Position numbers and translations under genes: made by a program. From contig CAVPXS010000017.1 of assembly GCA_963709775.1 (NCBI GenBank), positions 372,001 to 436,000 of the forward strand: DNA of 64,000 nucleotides, given 5' to 3'. Source of the DNA: Salinimicrobium sp963709775 (GTDB lineage Bacteria; Bacteroidota; Bacteroidia; Flavobacteriales; Flavobacteriaceae). Each line of letters begins with the position of its first letter. Position 1 is the stretch's first letter. The notes beneath the pieces are model-generated. The model had not been told where the DNA came from and searched no databases. It worked only from the letters and a program-made list of their open reading frames with translations. Below are positions 17,784 to 27,275 of the stretch, one piece after another.

Positions 17784-18464
17784 ATGAAAATCACTCATTA
17801 CGCGCACAGCACATTTTCAATTGAAGTAAAGGGAATTCATCTTTTGGTCGACCCATTTATTTCGGGGAACGAGAAGGTAAAAGACAAGATAAATATTGAT
17901 GATCTTAAGGCAGATTATATTCTGCTAACGCACGCACATCAAGATCATACGCTCGATGCCGAAGCCATTGCCAAAAGAACGGGAGCTGTAATCATTAGTA
18001 ATTTTGAAATCGCCACCCATTATGAGAATAAAGGCCTGGAAGTACATCCACTTAACCACGGCGGAAAATGGAGCTTTGAATTTGGCACTGTTAAATACGT
18101 AAATGCGATTCACACCAGCTCCTTTCCCGATGGCAGTTACGGTGGCCAACCCGGGGGCTTTGTCATAGAAGGGGAACATAAGAATATTTATATCGCGGGT
18201 GATACCGCCCTCACTATGGATATGAAGCTTATCCCAATACACACCAAACTGGACCTTGCAATACTTCCAATTGGTGATAACTTTACGATGGGGATAGAAG
18301 ATGCAATTATCGCCAGTGATTTTGTGCAGTGCGATAAAGTATTGGGTTGCCACTATGATACCTTTGGGTATATTGAAATTGATCATGAGGAGGCAAAAAG
18401 GAAGTTTTACGAAAAAGGGAAAGACCTCATGTTGCTGGAGACTGGGGAAAGTATTGAGCTCTAA
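17784..18464 (+). CDS. UPF0173-type metal-dependent hydrolase (metallo-beta-lactamase fold)
   Basis: The start is placed at ATG 17784 because MKITHYAHSTFSIEVKG is the standard N-terminus; seven upstream codons are non-conserved. The metal site LLTHAHQDHTLDAEA is the HxHxDH motif, with further ligands in AIHTSSF and AGDTAL. The family has no firmly known substrate. It sits inside the menaquinone cluster between menA and menC, an arrangement common in flavobacteria. Confidence 0.87.
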   Translation: MKITHYAHSTFSIEVKGIHLLVDPFISGNEKVKDKINIDDLKADYILLTHAHQDHTLDAEAIAKRTGAVIISNFEIATHYENKGLEVHPLNHGGKWSFEFGTVKYVNAIHTSSFPDGSYGGQPGGFVIEGEHKNIYIAGDTALTMDMKLIPIHTKLDLAILPIGDNFTMGIEDAIIASDFVQCDKVLGCHYDTFGYIEIDHEEAKRKFYEKGKDLMLLETGESIEL

Positions 18465-18473
18465 AAGAAATCT

Positions 18474-19508
18474 GTGCAGGCAAATTATCACAAATATATT
18501 CTGAATTTTAAACGCCCCAGTGGTACTTCCCGGGGCGTTCTTACACAAAAAGAGACCTGGTTCTTAATTCTGAATCAGGATGGGAAAACAGGGATCGGGG
18601 AATGCGGAATTTTAAGAAGTCTTAGTTACGATGATCGCCCCGACTATGAGGAAAAGCTTAAATGGGTGTGCGAGAATATTCATCTGGGGGAAGAAAGATT
18701 ATGGGAGGAGCTAAGGGAATTCCCCAGTATACAGTTTGGAGTGGAAATGGCTTTTAGGTCGTTCGCTGCTGAAGATCCTTTTCTACTTTTTCCTTCAAAC
18801 TTTACCCGCGGTGAAGCCTCTATTCCTATAAATGGACTTGTTTGGATGGGAGAGGAGGAGTTCATGAAGGAACAAATTGTTGAGAAGATAGAAGATGGCT
18901 TCAGGTGTATAAAACTGAAAATTGGCGCCATTGATTTTGAAACTGAAATGAAATTGCTGAAGTTCATAAGGCGTGAATTTACTTCAGAAGAAATAGAAGT
19001 ACGAGTAGATGCCAACGGGGCTTTTAAGCCTTCTGAAGCCCTTGAAAAACTGAAGCGTCTTAGTGAACTGGAACTTCACAGTATTGAGCAGCCCATAAAA
19101 CAAGGGCAACCGCAGGAAATGGCGGCACTTTGTGAAGCCAGCCCGCTAGCCATAGCACTGGATGAGGAATTAATTGGAGTGACAGGTGTAACAGAAAAGA
19201 GGGAGCTTTTACAAATAATAAAACCACAGTATGTAATTTTTAAACCCAGTTTAATAGGAGGTATAAAAGGAACAAATGAGTGGATAGAATTACTGGTCTC
19301 AAGGGAGACCGATTGGTGGATCACCAGTGCACTGGAGAGTAATGTAGGGTTAAATGCCATAGCACAATATACATTCAATCTTAAAAATCCAATGCCACAA
19401 GGCCTTGGTACAGGAGGTTTATATACCAACAACTTTAGTTCTCCTCTTGAAGTGAGGAAAGGAAATTTGTGGTACCAGCCCTCCAACAAATGGAATTTTA
19501 ACCTATAG
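18474..19508 (+). CDS. menC: o-Succinylbenzoate synthase
   Basis: The 344-residue enolase-superfamily enzyme is read from a GTG at 18474, nine bases after the previous stop. The catalytic Lys pair is in FRCIKLKIGAID, metal ligands in RVDANGAF, SIEQPI and ALDEELIG, and the second Lys in YVIFKPSLIGG. It dehydrates SHCHC to o-succinylbenzoate in menaquinone biosynthesis. The neighbours menA and menE make the assignment specific rather than a generic enolase-family call. Confidence 0.88.
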   Translation: MQANYHKYILNFKRPSGTSRGVLTQKETWFLILNQDGKTGIGECGILRSLSYDDRPDYEEKLKWVCENIHLGEERLWEELREFPSIQFGVEMAFRSFAAEDPFLLFPSNFTRGEASIPINGLVWMGEEEFMKEQIVEKIEDGFRCIKLKIGAIDFETEMKLLKFIRREFTSEEIEVRVDANGAFKPSEALEKLKRLSELELHSIEQPIKQGQPQEMAALCEASPLAIALDEELIGVTGVTEKRELLQIIKPQYVIFKPSLIGGIKGTNEWIELLVSRETDWWITSALESNVGLNAIAQYTFNLKNPMPQGLGTGGLYTNNFSSPLEVRKGNLWYQPSNKWNFNL

Positions 19509-19516
19509 ATTTTATC

Positions 19517-20461
19517 ATGTTTATTAAATTAGCTTATAAAGCAAAAACCGAATGGTGGCGATATCTAATTGGTGTCATCATCATTTTTTTGGGGTGGCAG
19601 TTATTTGGATTTTTGCCCTGGTTGGGCCTTCTTGTTCTTGAGGCAGGTCCCCAGGTATTTACACTTACCCAGGGGGAGATGATGCAGGTCCTGGATTCAA
19701 ATCTTACATTTTTCTTTTTATTACTGTCTTTTGCTGTAGGCCTGGCAACACTTTTTTTCGTCGTTAAATTTCTGCATGAACAAAAGATCAAAGACGTTAC
19801 CACTTCGCGAAAAAAAGTGGACTGGGGAAGGTTTTTCTTTGGATTCAGTATAGTTGCCGTTTTTTCACTTGTTACCACGATTGTTGATTATAACATGCAA
19901 CCCGAGGATTATCTTTGGAATTTTAAAACGGTTCCCTTTCTAATTCTGTTAGCTATTGCCCTAATCATGGTCCCATTGCAAACCAGCTTTGAAGAATACC
20001 TTTTTAGAGGCTACCTTATGCAGGGAATAGGTGTTTTAGCCGGGAACAGATGGATGCCACTGGTCATAACTTCTGTGATCTTTGGAGGCATGCATATTTT
20101 CAATCCCGAGGTTGAGAAACTGGGATACATTATTATGGCATATTATATTGGTACCGGTTTTCTACTGGGAATAATGACACTTATGGACGAAGGGATGGAA
20201 CTGGCCCTGGGGTTCCACGCAGGTAATAACCTTATTGGAGCACTATTAATTACGGCCGACTGGACTGCATTTCAAACCAATTCTGTACTAAAAGATGTTT
20301 CAGATCCTTCAGCGGGATGGGATATTCTTATTCCACTTCTGGTTGTCTATCCTGTCTTTCTTTTTCTAATGGCAAGAACCTATAGGTGGAATAACTGGAA
20401 GGAAAGGCTTTTCGGAAAGGTGAGTCCGCCGCAAACCATAAAGTATCCTGAAGAGACTTAA
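19517..20461 (+). CDS. CPBP-family intramembrane metalloprotease
   Basis: The 314-residue polytopic membrane protein has the CPBP (Abi) motifs: EEYLFRGY (Glu-Glu-x3-Arg) near residue 156, the His in GGMHIFNP and the His/Asn in LGFHAGNNLIGA. Relatives include Rce1-type CAAX proteases. In bacteria they process or protect against peptides or act in membrane stress. It lies eight bases after menC and before menE, so it is likely co-expressed, but no role in quinone synthesis is known. Confidence 0.85.
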   Translation: MFIKLAYKAKTEWWRYLIGVIIIFLGWQLFGFLPWLGLLVLEAGPQVFTLTQGEMMQVLDSNLTFFFLLLSFAVGLATLFFVVKFLHEQKIKDVTTSRKKVDWGRFFFGFSIVAVFSLVTTIVDYNMQPEDYLWNFKTVPFLILLAIALIMVPLQTSFEEYLFRGYLMQGIGVLAGNRWMPLVITSVIFGGMHIFNPEVEKLGYIIMAYYIGTGFLLGIMTLMDEGMELALGFHAGNNLIGALLITADWTAFQTNSVLKDVSDPSAGWDILIPLLVVYPVFLFLMARTYRWNNWKERLFGKVSPPQTIKYPEET

Positions 20462-20505
20462 TTTGTTCTGAACAATTCGTTAACTTTAGCATTTAAGCGT
20501 TAAAT

Positions 20506-21618
20506 ATGACTAGAGTTATGGAAACTAAATTCAGTTTACCGGAAACACATCCCGAGTTTAGGCTTAATGGTCTTTACTATACCAATGAAGAACTGTCTGC
20601 GGTAGCCTACAGTCTTATTAAGGAAGGGGAACCATATGAAGGTCAGGCCGGAAATTTTCTGCTTGACTGGCTTAATGATAAAGATTATATCGAGGTAAAA
20701 ACCTCCGGTTCCACAGGACCTCCCAAAGTGATTTCAATTAAGAAGCAGCAAATGGTCAACAGTGCACGGGCAACCGGGAAGTTCTTTGATCTGGGTCCGG
20801 GTACTACCGCGCTACATTGCCTTCCCACGAATTTTATTGCCGGTAAAATGATGCTGGTACGAGCAATGCTTTTAGGCTGGAAACTGGACCTTGAGCTACC
20901 TAAAGCCAATCCTCTGGACCGTATATTCAAAATTTACGATTTTTGCGCCATGACCCCATTCCAGCTGGACAATTCCCTTAGCCGGCTACATCTTATTAAA
21001 AAACTAATAGTTGGAGGGGGAGCCGTTTCAAGTAATCTGCGCAATTTGGTACAGGGCATAAATACCAAAGTTTATGAAACTTACGGAATGACAGAAACTG
21101 TTTCTCATATTGCTGCCCGCAATGTGAATGCCAGGGGTAAGAAACTTGAGGAGCCATTGCCATTTACCATACTTCCCAATGTGAAGATCGACATTGATGA
21201 AAGGAATTGCCTTATCATTGAGGCACCACAATTATCTGATGAAACGCTGATCACAAATGACGTGGTAGAGTTAATTTCTGAAAATAAATTCATCTGGAAA
21301 GGGAGAATAGACAACCTGATAAATTCCGGAGGAGTGAAACTTTATCCTGAAGAGATCGAGGCAAAATTGGCACCGATCATTGCACACAGGTTCTTTGTAA
21401 CCTCCCTGCCAGATCCTGCACTTGGGGAGAAACTGGTATTGATGGTAGAAAGTGAGTTTTCAGAAACTGCATTAAACAACCTGGAAAGAGAGATCAAGGC
21501 CTGCCGCAAACTCGGAAAATATGAAATCCCTAAAAAGATCTACTTTGTAGAGAAATTTGAAGAAACTGCCAATGGCAAGATACACCGCGCCAACACTCTT
21601 AAAAGCAGGATAACCTAA
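20506..21618 (+). CDS. menE: o-Succinylbenzoate-CoA ligase (AMP-binding enzyme)
   Basis: The protein is a short ANL-superfamily adenylating enzyme (370 residues, or 366 from the second ATG). It keeps the P-loop KTSGSTGPPKVISI, the YGMTETVSHIA motif, GRIDNLINSGGVKLYPEEIE and the C-terminal catalytic Lys region NGKIHRA. It lacks most of the N-terminal domain of longer acyl-CoA synthetases, which is usual for Bacteroidota MenE. It activates o-succinylbenzoate for ring closure by MenB. It is the last gene of the men cluster and ends two bases from the convergent DoxX gene. Confidence 0.85.
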   Translation: MTRVMETKFSLPETHPEFRLNGLYYTNEELSAVAYSLIKEGEPYEGQAGNFLLDWLNDKDYIEVKTSGSTGPPKVISIKKQQMVNSARATGKFFDLGPGTTALHCLPTNFIAGKMMLVRAMLLGWKLDLELPKANPLDRIFKIYDFCAMTPFQLDNSLSRLHLIKKLIVGGGAVSSNLRNLVQGINTKVYETYGMTETVSHIAARNVNARGKKLEEPLPFTILPNVKIDIDERNCLIIEAPQLSDETLITNDVVELISENKFIWKGRIDNLINSGGVKLYPEEIEAKLAPIIAHRFFVTSLPDPALGEKLVLMVESEFSETALNNLEREIKACRKLGKYEIPKKIYFVEKFEETANGKIHRANTLKSRIT

Positions 21619-21619
21619 G

Positions 21620-22042
21620 CTACATCTGCATTTTAAAATAATAATCTGCCGAGTGCTTGCCCGCACCATAGAAAATAAAAAATATGGTTGCGGCAAGTAC
21701 CACTGTTGCCAGCAGTAAATTGGTCACATCCATAATTCCCATAAAGTTGATCAACACAGCGCCAATGAGGATTGGTAATTGTGCTACAAGAGCCCAGCGG
21801 GTAAGAAGTCCGAAAGCAATAAGAACACCACCTACCAGGTGAACGGGTGCGATATAATGTATAACCAGCATTACCCCGCCATATCCTTTTAATGGCTCAA
21901 TAAGTTCGGTAAGCATGTGGGTTTGAGAAATAAATTGTATCCCTTTAAGGAAGAAAAAGACACCCAATGCTACTCTTAGAAGGTCAAGCGGATAATAAGT
22001 ATGCGCATTGGCCCATTTGTTTAAAGATTTGATCGTCATCAT
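21620..22042 (-). CDS. DoxX-family membrane protein
   Basis: The 140-residue protein has four hydrophobic helices (LLRVALGVFFFLKGIQF, VIHYIAPVHLVGGVLIAFGLL, AQLPILIGAVLINF, NLLLATVVLAATIFFIFYG), matching the DoxX/DoxD superfamily. Family roles range from quinone-linked redox chemistry to unknown. It is transcribed from the gap that carries a dispersed palindrome. Confidence 0.82.
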   Translation of the reverse strand: MMTIKSLNKWANAHTYYPLDLLRVALGVFFFLKGIQFISQTHMLTELIEPLKGYGGVMLVIHYIAPVHLVGGVLIAFGLLTRWALVAQLPILIGAVLINFMGIMDVTNLLLATVVLAATIFFIFYGAGKHSADYYFKMQM

Positions 22043-22126
22043 AACCTCAGGATTTTGAAGTTATAATTTACTGAAAATTAGTTATTTAAACTAAAATTTT
22101 TTAAGAAAGGAATCTAATAGGTTGGC

Positions 22127-22141
22127 AAAAATGTCATTTTT
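22127..22141. repeat. Dispersed palindrome AAAAATGNCATTTTT, copy 2
   Basis: A perfect match (central T). It touches the stop codon of the M1 peptidase gene and lies 84 bases upstream of the DoxX start. Confidence 0.75.
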
Positions 22142-23781
22142 TAAACCTGCTTCAGGTTTTTCCTCTTGATGTAAAACTCTTTCTCTTTAACCTGTAAATC
22201 TTCAGGAGAGTTTACCTGTTGCTCCATTTTTTGCCATTTTTGAGTCGGGTAAAGCCGGATCTCTTTCCCTTTGATCAAAATATCTACCGGCATATCAAAG
22301 CCTTCAACGTCGGCTTGCCATTTATAGAAAATCTCGCCTTCCTCTTTTTTAAATTGTAGCTCGGGTATGGAGGCATGTCTTAGATATTGATCGAATACCG
22401 GCTGCAGGTCGTAATCAATGGCAGCATTGAAAAAATCTTCGGTAGTTTGGGTGGTAATGATCTTATGGCGATTGCTTTCGGTATAATCTTTTAAGGTTTT
22501 CCACCACAATTCATCATCATTGTAAATACTTCTTATGGTGTTCAACAGGTTGGCTCCTTTATAATACATATCCCCGGAGCCTTCACTGTTCACTCCATAG
22601 GTGCCAATTATCTTTTTCGTGTTGCCAATGTTGTTTCTTATTCCCTGTAGATATTCAAGAGCTTCCTCTTTTCCCCAGCGGCACTCTATGTAAACAGCTT
22701 CAGAATAGGAGGTGAAGCCTTCATGAATCCACATATCGGCAATATCTTTGGCTGTTATGCTGTTTCCAAACCATTCATGACCAGTTTCATGGATAATGAT
22801 AAAATCCCATTTTAAGCCAATTCCTGTACCGCTCAGGTCGTTCCCCAGGTAGCCCAGTTTGTATTCATTCCCATAGGCGACTGCGCTTTGATGTTCCATC
22901 CCGAGGTAGGGAGTTTCCACAAGTTTAAACCCGTCCTCTTCAAAAGGATAAGCCCCAAACTTTTCATAGAAGCAGTTCATCATGAACTTCACTTCCTCAA
23001 ATTGTTTTTTCGCCTTTTCCAGGTTGTAGGGAAGGACATAATAGTCCAGATCGAGGTGGCGAAACTTATCTTTAAAATGTACGTAATTGCCAATATTCAG
23101 AACAATATTGTAATTATTGATGGGGTTGTTCACCTTCCAGTTCCAACGGGTATAGCCGTTATCGAGAACCTCTTTCCCCAAAAACCGGCCATTGGAAACA
23201 TTCATGAGTTCATTAGGAACTGCAATTCCAATAAGCGCTTCTTCGGGTTCATCGCTCTGGTGATCTTTGTTGGGGTACCAGAGACTTGCCCCTGTACCCT
23301 GTACGGCAACTGCGATCCATGGGTTACCCTGTTGATCCTTTTCAAACACAAAACCCCCGTCCCAGGGAGCATTCTTCGCAACTATTGGATTTCCGGAATA
23401 GAAAAACTGAATGGAATCAATTTCATTTTTTTCCATTTTCGGCACCAGGTCAATGAATACAGCATCATGCCTGCGATCATAATTCATTTTTTTTCCGCGG
23501 AAAAGAATTGAATCTACATTCATATTCCTGAATAGATCAACCTGCATTACCGGCAACCCGTCTTCAGCTTTAAAAGAAATACTATTAAACCCTGAAATGT
23601 ACTTTTCTTCGGGAACAACCTTTACCTGAAGGTTGTACTTAAGGACGTCATAGTTCCTTTCGGCCCGCAGGGAACCACGTAAGGTATCTGCTTCAGTGAA
23701 TTGATCTTTATTGGTGACAACCTGTGCCTGTAAAGGCGCGGCGATCAAAGCCATTAAAAAAACTAGTGCTGAAAAACGCAT
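22141..23781 (-). CDS. M1-family metallopeptidase, secreted
   Basis: A Sec signal peptide (MRFSALVFLMALIAAPLQAQ) precedes an M1 aminopeptidase-like protein. The zinc site is HETGHEW with the distal Glu in HEGFTSYSE. The exopeptidase motif usually read as GxMEN appears as LGMEHQSAVAYG, with His at the Asn position. At 546 residues it has the N-terminal beta saddle and catalytic domain but no long C-terminal helical domain. It should cleave peptides in the periplasm. It ends the segment before the carboxylase gene, 12 bases away. Confidence 0.88.
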   Translation of the reverse strand: MRFSALVFLMALIAAPLQAQVVTNKDQFTEADTLRGSLRAERNYDVLKYNLQVKVVPEEKYISGFNSISFKAEDGLPVMQVDLFRNMNVDSILFRGKKMNYDRRHDAVFIDLVPKMEKNEIDSIQFFYSGNPIVAKNAPWDGGFVFEKDQQGNPWIAVAVQGTGASLWYPNKDHQSDEPEEALIGIAVPNELMNVSNGRFLGKEVLDNGYTRWNWKVNNPINNYNIVLNIGNYVHFKDKFRHLDLDYYVLPYNLEKAKKQFEEVKFMMNCFYEKFGAYPFEEDGFKLVETPYLGMEHQSAVAYGNEYKLGYLGNDLSGTGIGLKWDFIIIHETGHEWFGNSITAKDIADMWIHEGFTSYSEAVYIECRWGKEEALEYLQGIRNNIGNTKKIIGTYGVNSEGSGDMYYKGANLLNTIRSIYNDDELWWKTLKDYTESNRHKIITTQTTEDFFNAAIDYDLQPVFDQYLRHASIPELQFKKEEGEIFYKWQADVEGFDMPVDILIKGKEIRLYPTQKWQKMEQQVNSPEDLQVKEKEFYIKRKNLKQV

Positions 23782-23793
23782 TTTTGAAAGGTA

Positions 23794-25422
23794 TTAGGTC
23801 TGGATCACTCCCAGGTTAAAATCTTTTTCGATAGGCGCGTGGTTTGCTGCTTCAATTCCCGTAGAGATCCATTTTCTTGTATCGAGGGGATCGATCACAG
23901 CATCTGTCCACAAATGTGCGGCGGCATAATATGCCGAAGTTTGCCTGTCGTACCTGGCTTTGATCTCTTCGAAAACTTTCTTCTCTTTCTCTGCATCTAC
24001 CTTTTCACCTTTCTTTTCCATCGCAGCAGTTTCAATTTGTGCAAGGACTTTTGCGGCCTGTGTACCACCCATAACGGCAAGTTCGGCACTTGGCCAGGCG
24101 AAAATAAGACGTGGGTCATAGGCTTTTCCACACATGGCGTAATTACCTGCTCCGTAGGAATTTCCAATGATCACAGTAAATTTTGGAACTACCGAATTAC
24201 TTACGGCATTTACCATTTTTGCACCGTCTTTAATGATACCGCCATGTTCACTCTTACTTCCAACCATAAATCCGGTCACATCCTGAAGAAACACCAGCGG
24301 AATTTTCTTTTGATTACAATTTGCAATGAAGCGGGTAGCTTTATCGGCCGAATCTGAATAGATCACTCCCCCAAACTGCATTTCTTTTTTAGCACTTTTG
24401 ACGATCTTACGCTGGTTGGCAACAATACCTACAGCCCACCCGTCAATTCGGGCATAACCGGTGATAATCGTCTGGCCATAACCTTCTTTATATTCCTGGA
24501 ATTCGGAATTATCTATAAGCCGGTCAATAATTTCCCGCATGTCATATTGTTCATTGCGCTGCTTTGGAAGTATCCCGTAGATATCCTTTTGATCCTTCGC
24601 CGGTTTTACCGGTTTTTTGCGGTTATATCCTGCTTTGTCGCTATCTCCAATCTTGTCAATTAAACCTTTGATGGTTTCAAGAGCATCTTTATCGTCTTTG
24701 GACTTATAATCTGTAACCCCGCTAATTTCACTGTGGGTAGTGGCTCCACCAAGGGTTTCATTATCAATAGATTCTCCAATGGCAGCCTTTACGAGGTAAC
24801 TTCCCGCAAGGAAAATACTTCCGGTTTTCTCAACGATAAGAGCTTCATCACTCATAATTGGCAGGTAAGCACCGCCTGCAACACAACTACCCATAACGGC
24901 AGAGATCTGGGTGATTCCCATGCTGCTCATTACGGCGTTGTTTCTAAAAATCCTTCCGAAGTGTTCTTTGTCGGGGAAAATTTCGTCCTGCATTGGCAGG
25001 TAAACTCCGGCAGAATCCACCAGGTAAATTATGGGTAACCTGTTTTCTATGGAAATCTCCTGTGCTCTAAGGTTTTTCTTTGCGGTAATTGGGAACCATG
25101 CACCTGCTTTTACAGTGGCGTCATTAGCAACAACGATACATTGTTTACCCGATATCTTTCCTATTTTTACAATAACACCACCACTTGGGCAGCCGCCGTG
25201 CTCTTCATACATTCCTTCTCCTACAAAAGCACCTATTTCTATGGCTTCTTTTGCATCATCGAGTAAATAATCCACCCGTTCCCGCGCAGTCATTTTTCCC
25301 TTGGCGTGATGTTTGGCGATTCGCTTTTCCCCGCCGCCGAGTTTTACCTTCTTTAGGCGCTGATTAAGATCTGAAACTAATAATTTGTTGTGGTCTTCGT
25401 TCTTGTTGAATTCAATATCCAT
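23794..25422 (-). CDS. Acyl-CoA carboxylase carboxyltransferase (beta) subunit
   Basis: The 542-residue protein has both crotonase-like halves of the biotin-dependent carboxyltransferase family (propionyl-/methylcrotonyl-CoA carboxylase type). Landmarks are KGKMTARERVDYLLDD, the first oxyanion GGAYLP near SCVAGGAYLPIMSDE, LQDVTGFMVGSKSEHGG, and GNSYGAGNYAMCGKAYDPRLIFAWPSAELAVMGG. The FMVG/AYDPR context resembles methylcrotonoyl-CoA carboxylase beta. Its biotin-carrying partner is not in the window, so the substrate is uncertain. Confidence 0.88.
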   Translation of the reverse strand: MDIEFNKNEDHNKLLVSDLNQRLKKVKLGGGEKRIAKHHAKGKMTARERVDYLLDDAKEAIEIGAFVGEGMYEEHGGCPSGGVIVKIGKISGKQCIVVANDATVKAGAWFPITAKKNLRAQEISIENRLPIIYLVDSAGVYLPMQDEIFPDKEHFGRIFRNNAVMSSMGITQISAVMGSCVAGGAYLPIMSDEALIVEKTGSIFLAGSYLVKAAIGESIDNETLGGATTHSEISGVTDYKSKDDKDALETIKGLIDKIGDSDKAGYNRKKPVKPAKDQKDIYGILPKQRNEQYDMREIIDRLIDNSEFQEYKEGYGQTIITGYARIDGWAVGIVANQRKIVKSAKKEMQFGGVIYSDSADKATRFIANCNQKKIPLVFLQDVTGFMVGSKSEHGGIIKDGAKMVNAVSNSVVPKFTVIIGNSYGAGNYAMCGKAYDPRLIFAWPSAELAVMGGTQAAKVLAQIETAAMEKKGEKVDAEKEKKVFEEIKARYDRQTSAYYAAAHLWTDAVIDPLDTRKWISTGIEAANHAPIEKDFNLGVIQT

Positions 25423-25648
25423 TTATAAGAGCTAATAGTCGGTTTTTAGGTTTGTTTTGCATGGATTTGGCGATCTCCAAATGCTGCAGTTTTTTCAATG
25501 GTTGCTAAAATACAAAAACCCTGCAACTAAAAATCTTTATAAAAAGATATAAAAACACGATATTTGTCATAGGAGAGCTTATTCCACAAATATTACTTTT
25601 GCCTCAAATTGGTGAAGACTGCCATACAATTAATTACTTGCTGCTATT

Positions 25649-25828
25649 ATGGGAATGAATAAGAATACGATTTTTGGGTGGGCATCCTTTTGCATGCTCC
25701 TGGTTGGAATAGCCCTTGTTTTACTGGGAGTTTTAAAATACAGGGACTATGCTATAGGTTTTTCCACAGCCGGAATAGGTTTCTTTATAGTGTCCTGGGC
25801 CTTCAACGCGTTGAAGGGCAGGGTTTAA
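25649..25828 (+). CDS. Small membrane protein, 59 residues (CAL67764-like)
   Basis: This short gene falls below a 60-residue cut-off. ATG 25649 opens 59 codons to TAA at 25826-25828. The product has two hydrophobic helices (IFGWASFCMLLVGIALVLLG and AIGFSTAGIGFFIVSWAF) joined by the short loop KYRDY. It resembles the small flavobacterial membrane proteins I know as the CAL67764 family; this is from memory and was not searched. A bidirectional terminator follows. Codon 3 (ATG) is an alternative start. Confidence 0.7.
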   Translation: MGMNKNTIFGWASFCMLLVGIALVLLGVLKYRDYAIGFSTAGIGFFIVSWAFNALKGRV

Positions 25829-25866
25829 TTATTTAGGCCTGCTTATCGGCAGCACTTGGTAGAAAT

Positions 25867-25906
25867 TAAAGAGGGGGTAAAATCAACATGTTTCACCCCC
25901 TCTTTA
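25867..25906. terminator. Bidirectional terminator between convergent genes
   Basis: A 12-base stem (TAAAGAGGGGGT / ACCCCCTCTTTA) around a 16-base loop lies between the small membrane gene (+) and the barrel protein (-). The A-rich 5' side and T-rich 3' side suit termination in both directions. Confidence 0.82.
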
Positions 25907-25923
25907 TGGTTTATCCAAATAAT

Positions 25924-26586
25924 CTAAAATGCAAAGCCAATACCAATGTTGGCCATGAATCCTTTAAAAAAGATATCAGGAACGGATAATTCTTCAATCA
26001 GGTCGTAGGTCTCTGTTTCGGAAGTGCCATCTTCATACTCAGCAGTATACTCAAATGTTTCGGGCAAGGAAGAAAATGAATAGCCAATTTCCGGTCTAAG
26101 ATAGAATAAGCCACCAATTTTGGCTCCTAATTTTACACTTACCGTATTATGGTCGTAGTCTATTTGGCCCGTACCTTCCTTCCCATCATTTTCAACAGAG
26201 GTTTGTCCTTCAAATTTAAATTTACTGTAGCTTAAACCACCATACAGCCCTTTTCCTGCCTTGAAAAAATAATAATTCACCCCACCTTCTATATAAGAGA
26301 AATTTAGATCTGTATTGTCATCATTGTCTTCTTCAGAAAGAAACCAATCAGATTTTACAGTCGAATAATCCAGACTTACTGCAAGTTTGTCATTTAAAAG
26401 AGGGGTCACATATTCAACATTTCCTCCAACCAAATTGGGAAATCCTAATTTAAGACCCAGCCGCACCGGTCTCACCTTATAATCCCTTTCTACAGGTGTG
26501 TCTGTTTGAGCCTGTGCAAAGTTGAACTGAAACAGCATGGCAGCCAGCATTAGATAACAAAATGAAGTAGTTGTAATTTTTCGCAT
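25924..26586 (-). CDS. Outer-membrane beta-barrel protein
   Basis: A signal peptide (cleavage after AQAQ) is followed by alternating amphipathic strands typical of small OmpX/OmpW-like barrels, such as LKLGFPNLVGGNVEYVTPLL and VSVKLGAKIGGLFYLRPEIGYSF. It ends in an aromatic residue (GIGFAF), as outer-membrane barrels do. The function is unknown. It is a single gene with a terminator directly downstream. Confidence 0.78.
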   Translation of the reverse strand: MRKITTTSFCYLMLAAMLFQFNFAQAQTDTPVERDYKVRPVRLGLKLGFPNLVGGNVEYVTPLLNDKLAVSLDYSTVKSDWFLSEEDNDDNTDLNFSYIEGGVNYYFFKAGKGLYGGLSYSKFKFEGQTSVENDGKEGTGQIDYDHNTVSVKLGAKIGGLFYLRPEIGYSFSSLPETFEYTAEYEDGTSETETYDLIEELSVPDIFFKGFMANIGIGFAF

Positions 26587-26682
26587 AATGGATTTATTTT
26601 AATTGAAAAGGAAATATATTTTATTATTAAAGAGGCTGCAATACCCATTAATGAGTAATTTTAGAGAAATCTTTAAATTTTT

Positions 26683-27162
26683 ATGGACTCTAAAGTTAAT
26701 ATGAAAGAAATAATGCTGAAACATCTTCGTGGAGGTGAAGCTTTTATGCCTTTGGATGAAATCCTGAAAAAGATCCCTTTTTCTGAACTCGGAAAAAGAC
26801 CGGACGGGCTTCCCTATTCATTTTACGAGATCTTTTACCATATAAAGTTCACTCAAAATGACATTTTAGAATACTGTAGAAGGGAAAATTACAAATCACC
26901 CGATTGGCCCCGGGATTATTGGCCCGATCACCCGGAACCTGAAAATGAAAGCTCCTGGGATCAACTAAAATCGGAATATTTTAAAGATCGGGAGGAATTG
27001 GAAGCGCTTGTGCTTTCTAAAGAAACAGATCTCCTGGAGACTGTACCTTCAGGTGGGGATCATACCTTTATGAGGGAGATCTTATTGGTTATTGAGCACA
27101 CTGCTTATCACAGCGGGCAGCTTTTAATTCTCTTAAGGCACCTGGGACTACATTCTTCCTGA
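26683..27162 (+). CDS. DinB-family protein
   Basis: The 159-residue four-helix protein has DinB/YfiT-type metal ligands: His in EIFYHIKFTQNDIL, and the C-terminal pair in IEHTAYHSGQLLILLRHLG. Bacterial members are often thiol-dependent transferases. The presence of bshB1 (bacillithiol synthesis) in the same window makes a bacillithiol-dependent role plausible but unproven. The gene is monocistronic. Confidence 0.82.
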   Translation: MDSKVNMKEIMLKHLRGGEAFMPLDEILKKIPFSELGKRPDGLPYSFYEIFYHIKFTQNDILEYCRRENYKSPDWPRDYWPDHPEPENESSWDQLKSEYFKDREELEALVLSKETDLLETVPSGGDHTFMREILLVIEHTAYHSGQLLILLRHLGLHSS

Positions 27163-27275
27163 AATTATTCCGCGGCAGCCTTAAAATCAATTCTAAAATT
27201 GTGATATTTGTCTGTTAATTAGAATTACAGGGAGGTTCTTAAAACCTTCAGCAAACATTAAGAAAAACAAAATTT

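Noticed and set aside
22888..23511. 207-codon plus-strand frame
   Set aside because: Antisense to the M1 peptidase, whose HExxH motif fixes the coding strand.
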